Assembly (NCBI GenBank): GCA_910589045.1
Contig: CAJUSH010000030.1
Location: forward strand, 1-42,453
Length of the DNA: 42,453 nucleotides
Source of the DNA: an uncultured Eubacterium sp.
GTDB lineage: Bacteria; Bacillota_A; Clostridia; Lachnospirales; Lachnospiraceae
Direction: 5' to 3'
Shown here: piece after piece, positions 31,204-40,058 of the stretch
How the letters are laid out: each line of letters opens with the position of its first letter
How positions within the stretch are numbered: the stretch's first letter is position 1
Translations under genes and position numbers: made by a program
Notes under the pieces: model-generated
The model's input: only the letters and a program-made list of their open reading frames with translations
Databases searched by the model: none
Told to the model about the DNA's origin: nothing

Positions 31204-32589
31204 ATGGAATGCTATAAATGTGGAATTATTATAGGGCAGGAGCGGGTTTGCCCGAACTGCGGCTCTGATTTGCGGATTTATCGAAGATTCGTGGGAATCT
31301 CCAACTATCTGTACAATCAGGCGCTGGCAAAGGCGAAGGTCAGGGATCTGACCGGGGCCGCCGGGGATCTGCGGCTGAGCCTGCAGTACAACAAGGTGAA
31401 TACAAATGCGCGGAATTTGCTGGGACTGATCTATTATGAAATGGGCGAGGGCGTGGCAGCCGTGCGGGAATGGCTCATCAGCAAGGGCTACCAGGCAGAG
31501 GAAAACCGGGCATCCTATTATCTGGAGCGCACAAAAAAGGACCCTACCGAGAAGGAGCGTATTAACCAGCAGGCGCGGAAGTACAATCAGGTATTGACCT
31601 ATTGCAGGCAGGACAGCCTTGACCTTGCGGTTATACAGCTTAAAAAGCTCCTTTCCGGGAACCCGAAGATGGTGAAGGGCTGGCAGCTTCTTGGATTGGT
31701 TCATCTGCATGAGGGAAGCCTGGAGGCTGCGGGAAAGGCGCTGCGCAAGGCGGAGGCCATCGATGCCGGCAACCCTGTCACGGCGCGCTATCTGAAGGAG
31801 GTAGCAAAGCAGATCGGCGAGGGCGGCGGGAAAAAGGCAAAAAAAGCGGAGGCAGTCGCCTATCAGAACGGAAATGACGTGATTATCCAGCCGAAGCTGC
31901 GGGGCGATATCAATTTCTGGAGTATGGCCGCTAATCTTCTGGTGGGTGTAGCCATCGGTGTGGCGATCACATGGTATCTGGTAGTTCCGGGGGTACGCAA
32001 GCAGGCGGTGAGTGACGCGAGCGTGGCGGTGACGGAGGCGAACAATACCATCGCGGATAAAAACCAGACCATCAAGTCGCTGGAGGAGCAGATTGACGCT
32101 TTGACCGGGGATGTGGAAAACGCCAGAAATAATGTGGAGAACAAGGATGCCGCCATCGAGGCGAGCGAGTCGCTTCTGGTGGCATACGATGCCTATATCA
32201 ACGAGGATATTGAGACGGCGGGAGACACGCTGGAGGGCATTGACGACAAGCTGCTCTCGAAAAATGCCAGGCAGATTATAAAGACCCTGCGGGAACAGGT
32301 AAATCAGCAGTATCTCAAGCAGGCGTATGACGCGGGCATGAGCGCCTACAACAGCGGGCGCAACGATGAGGCCGTGGAGCAGCTCACAAAGGTTGTCTCG
32401 ATGGATGAACAGTACGAAAGCGGAAATGCGCTGTACAATCTGGCGCAGGCGTACCGAAAGCTGGAGGACTGGCAGAACGCTTACGACTGCTACGCGAGGG
32501 TCGTGGAGCTGTTCCCGAACACAAGCCTTGCATACAACGCAAACCGCTATGTGGCGCAGATCGGAACGATCCTGGAGCGGCAGATGTAA
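31204..32589 (+). CDS. Zinc-ribbon and TPR repeat membrane protein
   Basis: The 461-residue protein starts with a zinc ribbon (CYKCG at 3-7 and CPNCG at 16-20). A first block of TPR-like helices follows (about 35-205), then one membrane segment (about 241-264, LLVGVAIGVAITWYLVV), a coiled coil (about 275-320) and a second TPR block (about 370-455, with YNSGRNDEAVEQLTKVV and YNLAQAYRKLEDWQNAYDC). The layout predicts a cytosolic sensor or scaffold tied to an outer repeat domain, or the reverse. TPRs mediate protein contacts. It is coupled to the 46-residue gene and followed by a terminator. Function is unknown. Confidence 0.82.
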   Translation: MECYKCGIIIGQERVCPNCGSDLRIYRRFVGISNYLYNQALAKAKVRDLTGAAGDLRLSLQYNKVNTNARNLLGLIYYEMGEGVAAVREWLISKGYQAEENRASYYLERTKKDPTEKERINQQARKYNQVLTYCRQDSLDLAVIQLKKLLSGNPKMVKGWQLLGLVHLHEGSLEAAGKALRKAEAIDAGNPVTARYLKEVAKQIGEGGGKKAKKAEAVAYQNGNDVIIQPKLRGDINFWSMAANLLVGVAIGVAITWYLVVPGVRKQAVSDASVAVTEANNTIADKNQTIKSLEEQIDALTGDVENARNNVENKDAAIEASESLLVAYDAYINEDIETAGDTLEGIDDKLLSKNARQIIKTLREQVNQQYLKQAYDAGMSAYNSGRNDEAVEQLTKVVSMDEQYESGNALYNLAQAYRKLEDWQNAYDCYARVVELFPNTSLAYNANRYVAQIGTILERQM

Positions 32590-32609
32590 AAAAGAATATG
32601 AGACTTACA

Positions 32610-32644
32610 AAAGACACAATTTCAGAAGTTGTGTCTTTTTGTTT
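32610..32644 (+). terminator. Intrinsic terminator before the spoIIA operon
   Basis: AAAGACACAA (32610-32619) pairs perfectly with TTGTGTCTTT (32629-32638), and T residues continue to 32644 with one G. It isolates the TPR gene from the spoIIA operon, which therefore has its own promoter within 32645-32702. Confidence 0.88.
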
Positions 32645-32702
32645 GTCCGGATTTCCGGGCGTGATGGAAGTAGCTATAACAAAATAAAGGAGAGGTAAGG
32701 CG

Positions 32703-33026
32703 ATGGAATTTCAGTACGAGGCGCGGACGGGAAGCCTGCGCATTTTTACACCCCGAGAGATCGACGAGTGTGCGGCGAGCGCTCTGCGGGCGGAGGCGGA
32801 CGAGCTGATCGACAGCTATCAGATCCGTCATCTGATCTTTGATTTTTCGAATACGGAGTTTATGGACAGCTCGGGGATCGGCATGCTCATTGGCAGAAGC
32901 AAAAAAATGGGCTATACCGGTGGCAGCGTGGAGGCGGAAAATCTGAGTGCCCGGGTGCAGAAAATATTTAAGCTGGCGGGGCTGCCGCGGCTGATCACAA
33001 TGAAGGGGGAGCAACAATATGATTAG
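32703..33026 (+). CDS. spoIIAA: Anti-sigma F factor antagonist SpoIIAA
   Basis: SpoIIAA is the STAS-domain switch that, when unphosphorylated in the forespore, displaces SpoIIAB from sigma F. The 107-residue product has the STAS core and the phosphorylation motif DSSGIGML at 55-62; by alignment with B. subtilis the target is Ser57. AAAGGAGAGG precedes the ATG. The 3' end overlaps spoIIAB by eight bases, the classical coupled arrangement. No fully convincing sigma-H promoter or 0A box was found in the short upstream gap; TTTGTCCGG at 32642 is only a weak box match. Confidence 0.95.
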   Translation: MEFQYEARTGSLRIFTPREIDECAASALRAEADELIDSYQIRHLIFDFSNTEFMDSSGIGMLIGRSKKMGYTGGSVEAENLSARVQKIFKLAGLPRLITMKGEQQYD

Positions 33027-33462
33027 AGAGCAGGCGCAGGAAATGAGCATCCGGTTCGATTCCTATCCGGAAAACGAGCAGTTTGCACGGATGACGATCA
33101 TGGCATTTCTGGTAGACCTAAACCCGACGGTGGACGAGCTGGAGGATGTGAAAACGGCGGTATCCGAGGCGGTGACCAACGCCATCATCCACGGCTACGA
33201 GAAGGAGGTGGGCCAGGTTCTGCTGACGTGCACAAAGATCGGTGCACGGGTGTGCATCACTGTGACCGATCACGGAAAGGGTATTGCGGATGTCAAAAAG
33301 GCGCGGGAGCCTTTTTTTACGACGCGTCCCGATGCGGAGCGCTCCGGCATGGGCTTTGCGTTTATGGAGGCGTTTATGGACGAGGTACATATTGAGTCAC
33401 AGCAGGGACGGGGCACACGCGTCGTGATGCAGAAAAAGCTGCATCTCCTGCAGAAGGTGTGA
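33019..33462 (+). CDS. spoIIAB: Anti-sigma F factor and kinase SpoIIAB
   Basis: SpoIIAB binds and inhibits sigma F and phosphorylates SpoIIAA. The 147-residue GHKL protein shows the N box SEAVTNAIIHGY with Glu50 and Asn54, the G1 box DHGKGI near residue 91 and the G2 box GMGFAF near 114, which form the ATP site. Length is standard. It overlaps spoIIAA by eight bases and lies three bases before sigF, so the three proteins are made in a set ratio from one mRNA. Nothing is unusual. Confidence 0.96.
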   Translation: MIREQAQEMSIRFDSYPENEQFARMTIMAFLVDLNPTVDELEDVKTAVSEAVTNAIIHGYEKEVGQVLLTCTKIGARVCITVTDHGKGIADVKKAREPFFTTRPDAERSGMGFAFMEAFMDEVHIESQQGRGTRVVMQKKLHLLQKV

Positions 33463-33465
33463 GCG

Positions 33466-34179
33466 ATGGAGCACACAATGGAATTGCTTTTGCGTGCGAA
33501 AAACGGGGATAAAGAGGCGAGCGACCGGCTGGTACAGGAAAACCTCGGGCTGGTGGGGAGCGTAGTCAAGCGCTTTGAGAACCGGGGCTGCGAGCGGGAG
33601 GATCTCTTCCAGATCGGCTCCATCGGGCTGATCAAGGCAATCGAAAAATTTGATTTTTCGTATGAGGTGTGTTTTTCCACCTATGCCGTACCGCTTGTTA
33701 TGGGGGAGATACGCCGGTTTCTGCGGGATGACGGCATGGTAAAGGTGAGCCGGAGCCTGAAGGAGAACGGCTGGCACATAAAGAAGAGCCGGGAAAAGCT
33801 GGAGCAGAAGCTGGGCCGGAGCGCAACGCTCGCGGAGCTGGTGGAGGATACGGGGCTTAGCGAGGAGGAGATCACGATGGCGCTGGATGCGGGGGAGGAG
33901 GTTGCTTCCATCTATCAGACCGTTTACCAGTCGGACGGCAGCGAGCTGTATCTTGTGGACAAGGTTGCGGACGAGCGGCGGGATGAGGAGCGGCTTTTGG
34001 ACCAGGTCGTCGTGGAGCAGCTCATTCTCGGGCTGGAGCCGCGGGAGCAGCAGCTCATTACCCTGCGCTACTTTGAGGGGAAAACTCAGAGCCGCGTCGC
34101 CGACGATATGGGGATGACACAGGTACAGGTGAGCCGGATGGAAAAGAAGGTGCTTCACAAAATGCGGTTACTGTTATAA
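33466..34179 (+). CDS. sigF: RNA polymerase sigma factor sigma-F
   Basis: Sigma F is the first forespore-specific sigma factor of endospore formation. The 237-residue sigma-70 family protein shows region 2 (DLFQIGSIGLIKAIEKFD, about 46-63, then FSTYAVPLVMGEIRRFLRDD), region 3 (RSATLAELVEDTGLSEEEI) and region 4 (EPREQQLITLRYFEGKTQ and a helix-turn-helix TQVQVSRMEKKVLHKMR at the end). It ends the spoIIA operon. A Cys-rich small gene follows after 100 bases on the same strand, with no clear terminator between, and might be read in the same transcript. Confidence 0.96.
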   Translation: MEHTMELLLRAKNGDKEASDRLVQENLGLVGSVVKRFENRGCEREDLFQIGSIGLIKAIEKFDFSYEVCFSTYAVPLVMGEIRRFLRDDGMVKVSRSLKENGWHIKKSREKLEQKLGRSATLAELVEDTGLSEEEITMALDAGEEVASIYQTVYQSDGSELYLVDKVADERRDEERLLDQVVVEQLILGLEPREQQLITLRYFEGKTQSRVADDMGMTQVQVSRMEKKVLHKMRLLL

Positions 34180-34279
34180 AATAGAGGATAGCGGTTCTGC
34201 CGCCCTGGCACTGCGGCCTGTGCTGCGTGTGTGATCGTTCGTGCCGGGCCGATACAACCGGATGAGGGGGACATATCCT

Positions 34280-34546
34280 ATGGAGCCGAGCCATCGCTTT
34301 TTTGAAAACCGAAGCTGCCGCTATTTTCCGTGCCATAAGGGGATGGAGGGGAAGGCGTTTAACTGCCTGTTTTGCTATTGTCCTCTGAATCCCTACAGGG
34401 ACTGCCCCGGGAATCCGGTGTTTCGCGAAAATAAGGAGGGCCATCCCGTCAAGGACTGCACGGGCTGTACATTCCCGCATGTGCCGGAAAATTATGACAG
34501 GGTGCTTGCGTTTCTGCGGGAAAAGCTGCGGCAGGGGCGTGCGTGA
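34280..34546 (+). CDS. Cysteine-rich small domain protein
   Basis: The 88-residue protein is rich in cysteine in pairs that suggest metal binding: CRYFPCHKG, NCLFCYCPLNPYRDCPGN and DCTGCTFPH. This is the pattern of the 'cysteine-rich small domain' family found in Clostridia and archaea, sometimes next to cobalamin genes; the function is not established. The ATG at 34280 follows GAGGGGG. It lies downstream of sigF on the same strand. The final codons (34507-34535) resemble the minisatellite unit that begins at 34562, which may have arisen from this end. Confidence 0.75.
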   Translation: MEPSHRFFENRSCRYFPCHKGMEGKAFNCLFCYCPLNPYRDCPGNPVFRENKEGHPVKDCTGCTFPHVPENYDRVLAFLREKLRQGRA

Positions 34547-34561
34547 CCCGGGCGCGGATGT

Positions 34562-34820
34562 GCGCGCCTGCGGAAAGGCGCGGGCAAAAGCGCGCCTGCG
34601 GAAAGGCGTGAGCAAAAGCGCGTTTGCGGGAAAGCTGTGAGCAAAAGCGCGCCTGCGGGAAAGGCGAGGGCAAAAGTGCGTCTGCGGGAAAGTTGTGAGC
34701 AAAAGTGCGCCTGCGGGAAAGCGCGGAGCATAGGTGCATCTGCCGGAAGATACGGGATTTAAGCGGGCAGGCCGGAAAGTTTGCAGCATAGATGCGCCTG
34801 CTGAAAGGACGGAAATTTGA
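34562..34820 (+). repeat. Minisatellite of nine 28-29 bp units
   Basis: Units start at 34562, 34590, 34618, 34647, 34676, 34705, 34734, 34763 and 34792. The first six share a CTGCGG or TTGCGG core, GAAAG and GCAAAA or GCATAG; later units decay. In several units GCGCCT and AGGCGC form a 6-bp hairpin around GCGGAA. Copies abut with no unique spacers, so this is not a CRISPR array. The 307-bp gap 34547-34853 holds only this array and the ribosome binding site of the next gene. Confidence 0.85.
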
Positions 34821-34853
34821 GAAAACGGGAAGAAATACGGGGAGGATGAGATC

Positions 34854-35528
34854 ATGAGAAGATACCGGATGAGGTTTGATGTGTGGCTGAGCTTTTTACT
34901 GGCATGCGGAATTGCGTACCTGGTGGGGCTTGGCGTGGACAAGATTACGGAGCGTACGTATGAGGGCTACCGGGAGTCGCGGCTGGTGGAGGACGGCGCG
35001 GTGGGCGGCGCTGCCACGGAGGATATATACCGCATCACCTGTATTGATGATATCAAAAGCCATGAGCTGTTTACGCTTGAGACGGAGGGAATCGACTACC
35101 GAAACGAGGGCGGCGGTTATTTCGAGACGCGGTTTCTCTACAGTGTGGAGCTGCCCTCCGGTGAGCGGGTCGCCATGTGGATCAACAACGAAAACGTCGT
35201 TTCCGACGGTGATTATTTTACCGGGATAAACACGCTTCCGGTGGGGCGTATCGTGGAGGCGGATCTGGCGGCGGACGAGAGCTTTATGAACCAGATCAAC
35301 CATGACGGAAGCCGGCCTCTTACCGCAACGGATTTTTATGTGGACATGGTAGGGGAGGGCGGATACGTCTCGGAGGATTCCTACAGGGAAGGCCTGGGCA
35401 CCTGGGCGCAGATCATCACGGCCTGTATTATGTTTTGCATCATACATAATCTCGGCGCGCGTATCGGGATATTCCCCTATATCATCGTGCCGAAGCGTTT
35501 GCGCAACCGGCAGAACGAGTGGGATTAA
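34854..35528 (+). CDS. Two-helix membrane protein of unknown function
   Basis: The 224-residue product has an N-terminal hydrophobic segment (about 9-25) and a second near 179-200. The 150 residues between them are probably outside the cell and beta-rich (YRITCIDDIKSHELFTL, FETRFLYSVELPSGERVAMW). A short basic tail follows. I do not recognise a family. GGGGAGG lies 8 bases upstream of the ATG. It follows the minisatellite and precedes an aminotransferase gene by 60 bp, so cotranscription is possible but no functional link is evident. Confidence 0.65.
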   Translation: MRRYRMRFDVWLSFLLACGIAYLVGLGVDKITERTYEGYRESRLVEDGAVGGAATEDIYRITCIDDIKSHELFTLETEGIDYRNEGGGYFETRFLYSVELPSGERVAMWINNENVVSDGDYFTGINTLPVGRIVEADLAADESFMNQINHDGSRPLTATDFYVDMVGEGGYVSEDSYREGLGTWAQIITACIMFCIIHNLGARIGIFPYIIVPKRLRNRQNEWD

Positions 35529-35588
35529 GCAAGGATCCGTCGGGGGTTGATTCACAGGCTTTTATAAAAATAGAAAAGAGGCACAGAC

Positions 35589-36836
35589 ATGAAGAAAGAG
35601 AAGGAGCATATTTTTCTGGCATCTCCGCATATGTCAGAGGAGGGCTATGAGAAGTACTACATCGAGGATGCATTTGAAAAAAATTTTATTGCCCCGCTGG
35701 GGGAAAATGTGATTGAATTTGAAAAGGAGCTTGGGGCGAAGATCGGAGCGCGGACCGGCGCGGCGCTCTCCTCCGGGACCGCGGCGATCCAGATGGCTTT
35801 AATGTCGCTTGGCGTCGGGGCGGGAGACATTGTGTTTGCGCAGTCGCTGACATTTTCGGCGTCCGTAAATCCGGTCATCTACGTGGGTGCGAGGCCGGTG
35901 TTCATCGACAGCGACTATGAGACCTGGAACATGAGCCCGAGGGCACTGGAGGCAGGCCTGAAAAAATATGCGGCGATGGGACAGCTTCCGAAGGCGGTCA
36001 TCGTCGTCCATCTCTACGGTCTGATGGCGGATATGGACGAGATCATGCGCATCTGTGCGCAGTACGGCGTCCCCATCATCGAGGACGCGGCGGAGGCACT
36101 CGGCACCACTTACTCCGGCGCATGTACGGGCAATGAGAAAAAGTATGCCGGGACCTTCGGCGACTATGGTATTTTTTCCTTCAATGGCAATAAAATTATC
36201 ACCACTTCGGGCGGCGGTATGTTATTCTGTAATATAAGGGATGCACAGGAGGCGGACCGGCGTATTGAGAAGGTTCGGTTCTGGTCTACGCAGTCGAGGG
36301 AAGCGGCGCGCTGGTACGAGCACACCGAGATCGGTTACAATTTCCGTATGAGCAATATCGTGGCGGGCATCGGACGGGGACAGCTCAAGGTGCTGGATGC
36401 ACGCGTTGAGAAAAAGCGTTATATTTACGAGTACTACAAACGGGAGCTTGGAGGACTTGCGGGCTTTTCTATGATGCCGCTGCGGGAGGGAACGCACAGT
36501 AATTGCTGGCTGAGCGCGGCGCAGCTTGCACCGGAGGCGCCGGCAGGGCCGTTAGATATCATTGAAGCGCTGGAAAGGGACGATGTGGAGAGCCGGCCGG
36601 TGTGGAAGCCGATGCATTTGCAGCCGGTCTATCGTGACTGTGATTTTGCCGCGGTTGACGGGGACGGACAATGTGTGGGACGGGAAGCCTTTTTTGTGGC
36701 GGATAAACGGATGGGAGCAGACAGCTCCGTCAGCGGCATGCTGTTTTGCCGCGGCGTGTGCCTGCCGAGCGATACGAAGATGGACGACGGGGATCTGGAG
36801 CGCATCTGCGGGGTCATAAAATCACTTTGGAGATAA
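35589..36836 (+). CDS. DegT/DnrJ/EryC1/StrS family PLP aminotransferase
   Basis: These PLP enzymes transfer an amino group to nucleotide-linked keto-sugars. The 415-residue product has the family layout: SSGTAAIQMAL (61-71) binding the cofactor phosphate, EDAAEALG (165-172), and the Schiff-base lysine Lys202 in FSFNGNKIITTSGGGM. The gene directly precedes a nucleotide-sugar 4,6-dehydratase, whose product, a 4-keto sugar, is the expected substrate. The pair matches the first two steps of UDP-bacillosamine-type amino-sugar synthesis (PglF then PglE). The binding site is a modest AGAGG. No acetyltransferase or glycosyltransferase lies nearby. Confidence 0.92.
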   Translation: MKKEKEHIFLASPHMSEEGYEKYYIEDAFEKNFIAPLGENVIEFEKELGAKIGARTGAALSSGTAAIQMALMSLGVGAGDIVFAQSLTFSASVNPVIYVGARPVFIDSDYETWNMSPRALEAGLKKYAAMGQLPKAVIVVHLYGLMADMDEIMRICAQYGVPIIEDAAEALGTTYSGACTGNEKKYAGTFGDYGIFSFNGNKIITTSGGGMLFCNIRDAQEADRRIEKVRFWSTQSREAARWYEHTEIGYNFRMSNIVAGIGRGQLKVLDARVEKKRYIYEYYKRELGGLAGFSMMPLREGTHSNCWLSAAQLAPEAPAGPLDIIEALERDDVESRPVWKPMHLQPVYRDCDFAAVDGDGQCVGREAFFVADKRMGADSSVSGMLFCRGVCLPSDTKMDDGDLERICGVIKSLWR

Positions 36837-36846
36837 AAGAAAACAA

Positions 36847-38703
36847 ATGAACGCAAAACTATTCATAAGAAGAGTCTATTTAGTGTGCTATGACATTGCG
36901 GCGGTTGCGCTGGCAAGCTACATGGCGCTGCTGACGCGCTTTGAGCTCAAGCCGGACAACATTCCGGTGCAATATTTGAATGTGCTGTGGGGGACGCTCT
37001 GGATCAGCATTGTGGCGGCGATTGTCATTTTTTCGTCATTCCGGCTGTATACGAGCCTGTGGACCTATGCGGGCATGACGGAGGTGCTCTACATTACATC
37101 GGCATGTGTCGTGGATGCGATTGTGAACATGATTATCATCCTGCTGAGCAACCGGGAGCATTTTAACCCCATGCCGCGCAGCTTCTACATGCTTTACGGG
37201 ATGTTTTTACTCAGCTTTGTGACCTTCGGACGCTTTTTTTACCGCGGGTTCCGCACGCTGCGCAGCCGCGCGGTGGCGGATAAAAGTGTGTGCAGAAACG
37301 TGATGGTAGTCGGGGCAGGCTCTGCGGGCAGCTCCCTCATCAAGGAGATCATAGGCAGCCAGTACGTGAACAAGCGTCTGGTGGGCGTCATCGATGACGC
37401 GCCGGAAAAGCGCGGGACCTTTATCCACGGTGTGCGGGTGATCGGCACGCGGGAGGATATCATCGAGAAGGCGCAGGCGCTGGAGGTGGATGAGATCATG
37501 ATCGCCCTGCCCTCGGCATCCGCGAAGGAGATCCGGGACATAGTCAATATCTGTAAGGAAACCGGCTGTGAGCTGAAGCGTCTGCCGGGCATTTACCAGC
37601 TCGTAAACGGGGAGGTGAGCGTGAGCAAGCTCAAGGAGGTGGATGCCAACGATCTGCTCGGGCGTGAGCCGGTGAGCGTGGATCTGGATTCCATCATGGG
37701 CTATGTCTCCGGCAAGGTTATCCTTGTCACGGGAGGAGGCGGCTCCATCGGAAGCGAGCTGTGCCGCCAGATCGCTTCCCACAGGCCGAAGAAGCTGGTC
37801 ATTATCGATATCTATGAGAACAATGCATACAGTATTCAGCAGGAGCTGATCCATGATTACCCGGGGCTTTCCCTGGAGGTTCTTATCGCGTCGGTGCGCA
37901 ACACGAAGCGGATTGACGATATTTTTGAACAGTTCCGGCCGGATATCGTCTACCATGCAGCCGCGCACAAGCACGTTCCCCTCATGGAGGAGAGCCCCAA
38001 TGAGGCGGTGAAAAACAATGTGCTGGGTACGTGGAAGGTGGTGCAGGCGGCGGACCGGCACCATGTCAAACGGTTTGTGCTTATCTCGACGGACAAGGCG
38101 GTCAATCCGACAAATATCATGGGGGCGACGAAGCGGGTGTGCGAGATGATCATTCAGACGTACAACAATCGCTCCGACACCGAGTTTGTGGCGGTGCGCT
38201 TCGGAAATGTGCTGGGGAGCAACGGGAGCGTGATCCCGCTGTTTCAAAAGCAGATCGAGAGCGGCGGACCGGTGACGGTGACGCACCCCGACATTATCCG
38301 CTATTTTATGACGATACCGGAGGCGGTTTCCCTTGTGCTCCAGGCGGGGGCATACGGGAAGGGCGGCGAGATTTTTGTGCTGGATATGGGAGAGCCGGTG
38401 CGCATCTACGATCTGGCAAAAAATCTGATCCTGCTCTCCGGACATAAGCCGGACGGGGATATCCAGATCACGTTTACGGGCCTGCGCCCGGGAGAAAAGC
38501 TCTATGAGGAGATGCTCATGGAGGAGGAGGGGATGCAGGAGACAAAAAACCGGCTGATACATATCGGCAAGCCCATCGAGCTGGATGAAGAAAAATTTCT
38601 GGCGCAGCTTCAGCATTTGAAGGAATATGTGGTGCAGGAGCCGGACGATATCCGCTCCTATATCCAGGACATCGTGCAGACATATTCCATTCAGAACCGG
38701 TGA
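36847..38703 (+). CDS. Membrane nucleotide-sugar 4,6-dehydratase (PglF/CapD/WbpM type)
   Basis: The 618-residue protein has four N-terminal membrane helices (about 8-125), a first Rossmann fold (MVVGAGSAGSS near 155) and a second, catalytic SDR domain. That domain has VTGGGGSIGSELCRQI near 295 and the active-site segment STDKAVNPTNIMGATKR, where Asp-Lys and Met replace the usual Tyr, as in PglF. Members remove water from UDP-GlcNAc to give a 4-keto-6-deoxy sugar. The gene starts 10 bases after the aminotransferase stop with only GGAG at distance, so translation is probably coupled. Its sugar product and final use are unknown. Confidence 0.94.
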   Translation: MNAKLFIRRVYLVCYDIAAVALASYMALLTRFELKPDNIPVQYLNVLWGTLWISIVAAIVIFSSFRLYTSLWTYAGMTEVLYITSACVVDAIVNMIIILLSNREHFNPMPRSFYMLYGMFLLSFVTFGRFFYRGFRTLRSRAVADKSVCRNVMVVGAGSAGSSLIKEIIGSQYVNKRLVGVIDDAPEKRGTFIHGVRVIGTREDIIEKAQALEVDEIMIALPSASAKEIRDIVNICKETGCELKRLPGIYQLVNGEVSVSKLKEVDANDLLGREPVSVDLDSIMGYVSGKVILVTGGGGSIGSELCRQIASHRPKKLVIIDIYENNAYSIQQELIHDYPGLSLEVLIASVRNTKRIDDIFEQFRPDIVYHAAAHKHVPLMEESPNEAVKNNVLGTWKVVQAADRHHVKRFVLISTDKAVNPTNIMGATKRVCEMIIQTYNNRSDTEFVAVRFGNVLGSNGSVIPLFQKQIESGGPVTVTHPDIIRYFMTIPEAVSLVLQAGAYGKGGEIFVLDMGEPVRIYDLAKNLILLSGHKPDGDIQITFTGLRPGEKLYEEMLMEEEGMQETKNRLIHIGKPIELDEEKFLAQLQHLKEYVVQEPDDIRSYIQDIVQTYSIQNR

Positions 38704-38793
38704 GGGTGCGGGCCCGCCGGAGCGATTTTTTATACAAGATTTTGGTGTGCGGACCGGGTCTGCACCACACAGGAGACAGAAGGAGGAACTGCC

Positions 38794-39246
38794 ATGTTGG
38801 AGATTGGAACAAAGGCACCGGAGTTTTCGCTTCCGGATCAGAACGGAGTAATGCATACATTGGAGGAGTACCGGGGGAAGCGGGTCGTCCTCTATTTTTA
38901 CCCGAAGGATAACACGGCGGGCTGTACGAAGCAGGCCTGCGGCTTTGGGGAGCGCTATCCCCAGTTTTTGGAGAAGGGAGCGGTTGTTCTGGGAGTGAGC
39001 AAGGATTCTGTCGCGTCCCACAAAAGGTTCGAGGAGAAATTCAGCCTGCCCTTCACGCTGCTTTCCGACACGGAGCTTACGTGCATGCAGGCTTATGATG
39101 TGTGGAAGGAAAAAAACATGTACGGCAAAAAGACGATGGGCGTAGTGCGCACTACCTATCTCATTGACGAGGAGGGCGTGATCGTAAAGGCATTCGGCAA
39201 GGTGAAGGCGGCGGACAATCCGGCGCAGATGCTGGGTGAGCTGTGA
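38794..39246 (+). CDS. bcp: Thioredoxin-dependent peroxiredoxin (BCP/PrxQ type)
   Basis: BCP reduces hydrogen peroxide and organic peroxides with thioredoxin. The 150-residue product carries peroxidatic Cys44 and resolving Cys49 in NTAGCTKQACGF, the E. coli BCP spacing, with the usual YFYPKD before them. The ATG follows AAGGAGG at 38780-38786. Its stop codon overlaps the GTG start of yaaA by four bases (GTGA), so the two oxidative-stress genes are coupled. The 90-bp gap after the dehydratase has no terminator. Confidence 0.95.
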   Translation: MLEIGTKAPEFSLPDQNGVMHTLEEYRGKRVVLYFYPKDNTAGCTKQACGFGERYPQFLEKGAVVLGVSKDSVASHKRFEEKFSLPFTLLSDTELTCMQAYDVWKEKNMYGKKTMGVVRTTYLIDEEGVIVKAFGKVKAADNPAQMLGEL

Positions 39247-40004
39247 GGCTTTTGATATCACCTGCCAAAAAGATGAAGGTAGACACGGATACGCTTGGCT
39301 TTTCCGCGCTTCCGGTGTTTTTGGAGCGCACGGCAGGGCTGATGCGGGCGCTTCAGGGGCTGACCCTTCGCGAGGCGCAGGCACTTTGGAGGTGCAGTGA
39401 GCGTCTGGCCGGGCAGAATTATGAGCGTCTTCGGACCATGGACCTGGAGCGGAGCCTGACACCTGCGATCCTTGCCTACGAGGGTCTGCAGTATCAGCAT
39501 ATGGCGCCGGTCGTTTTTACGGAGGATGCGCTTTGCTATGCGCAGGAGCATCTGCGCATCCTGTCCGGCTTTTACGGCGTGCTGCGTCCCCTGGACGGCA
39601 TTGTGCCCTACCGGCTGGAGATGCAGGCGGCGCTGTCGGTGGACGGGAAAAAGGATTTATATGAATTCTGGGGCGGGACGCTTTACGAGGCTTTGCAGGA
39701 GGGCAATGCGGACGGCATGATTGTAAATCTCGCGTCGAAGGAGTATGCGCGGGCGGTTGAGCCGTACAGAAAGCCGGGGGATTTGTTTCTCACGGTTGTT
39801 TTTGCGGAGCGCTGCGACGGGAAATTAAGGCAGAAGGGCACGTGTGCGAAGATGGCGCGGGGTGAGATGGTGCGCTTTCTGGCTGAAACGCGCGCGTCCT
39901 CACCGGAGGCGATGAAGGATTTTTCTGCGCTTGATTACCGATATCAGGAGTCATGCTCGGATGGGGATACCTGGGTGTTTGTGCGGGAAGAAACCGGAAA
40001 ATAA
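39243..40004 (+). CDS. yaaA: YaaA family peroxide-stress protein
   Basis: YaaA (UPF0246) limits free iron and oxidative DNA damage during peroxide stress in E. coli and has been shown to bind DNA. The 253-residue product matches over its whole length: it begins MRLLISPAKKM, and has YEGLQYQHM, LSGFYGVLRPLDGIVPYRLEM, and VNLASKEY with a conserved ending region. The start is GTG at 39243, within the bcp stop. Pairing with a peroxiredoxin gene fits the oxidative role. Confidence 0.93.
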   Translation: MRLLISPAKKMKVDTDTLGFSALPVFLERTAGLMRALQGLTLREAQALWRCSERLAGQNYERLRTMDLERSLTPAILAYEGLQYQHMAPVVFTEDALCYAQEHLRILSGFYGVLRPLDGIVPYRLEMQAALSVDGKKDLYEFWGGTLYEALQEGNADGMIVNLASKEYARAVEPYRKPGDLFLTVVFAERCDGKLRQKGTCAKMARGEMVRFLAETRASSPEAMKDFSALDYRYQESCSDGDTWVFVREETGK

Positions 40005-40058
40005 CCCGGGGCAGGCCAGATTCCGGCAAAAGGCAGGTACAGCAGAAGGAGGGGGCGG

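Noticed and set aside
32642..32650. 0A box TTTGTCCGG before spoIIAA
   Set aside because: Only six of nine bases match and it overlaps the T run of the preceding terminator; not convincing alone.
34562..34820. Possible CRISPR array
   Set aside because: The 28-29 bp period resembles CRISPR repeats, but units abut without spacers, differ from each other and no cas genes are present.
34058..34942. Minus-strand open frame of 294 codons with repeated Arg/Phe/Ala motifs
   Set aside because: The protein repeats come from translating the minisatellite, whose 28 and 29-bp units would shift frame repeatedly. It also overlaps the end of sigF on the other strand.
37207..39462. Long minus-strand open frame of 751 codons across the dehydratase and bcp genes
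   Set aside because: It lies opposite clear genes with full catalytic motifs. Its His/Arg/Leu-rich translation is typical of the antisense of high-GC coding sequence, and no ribosome binding site or family match is seen.
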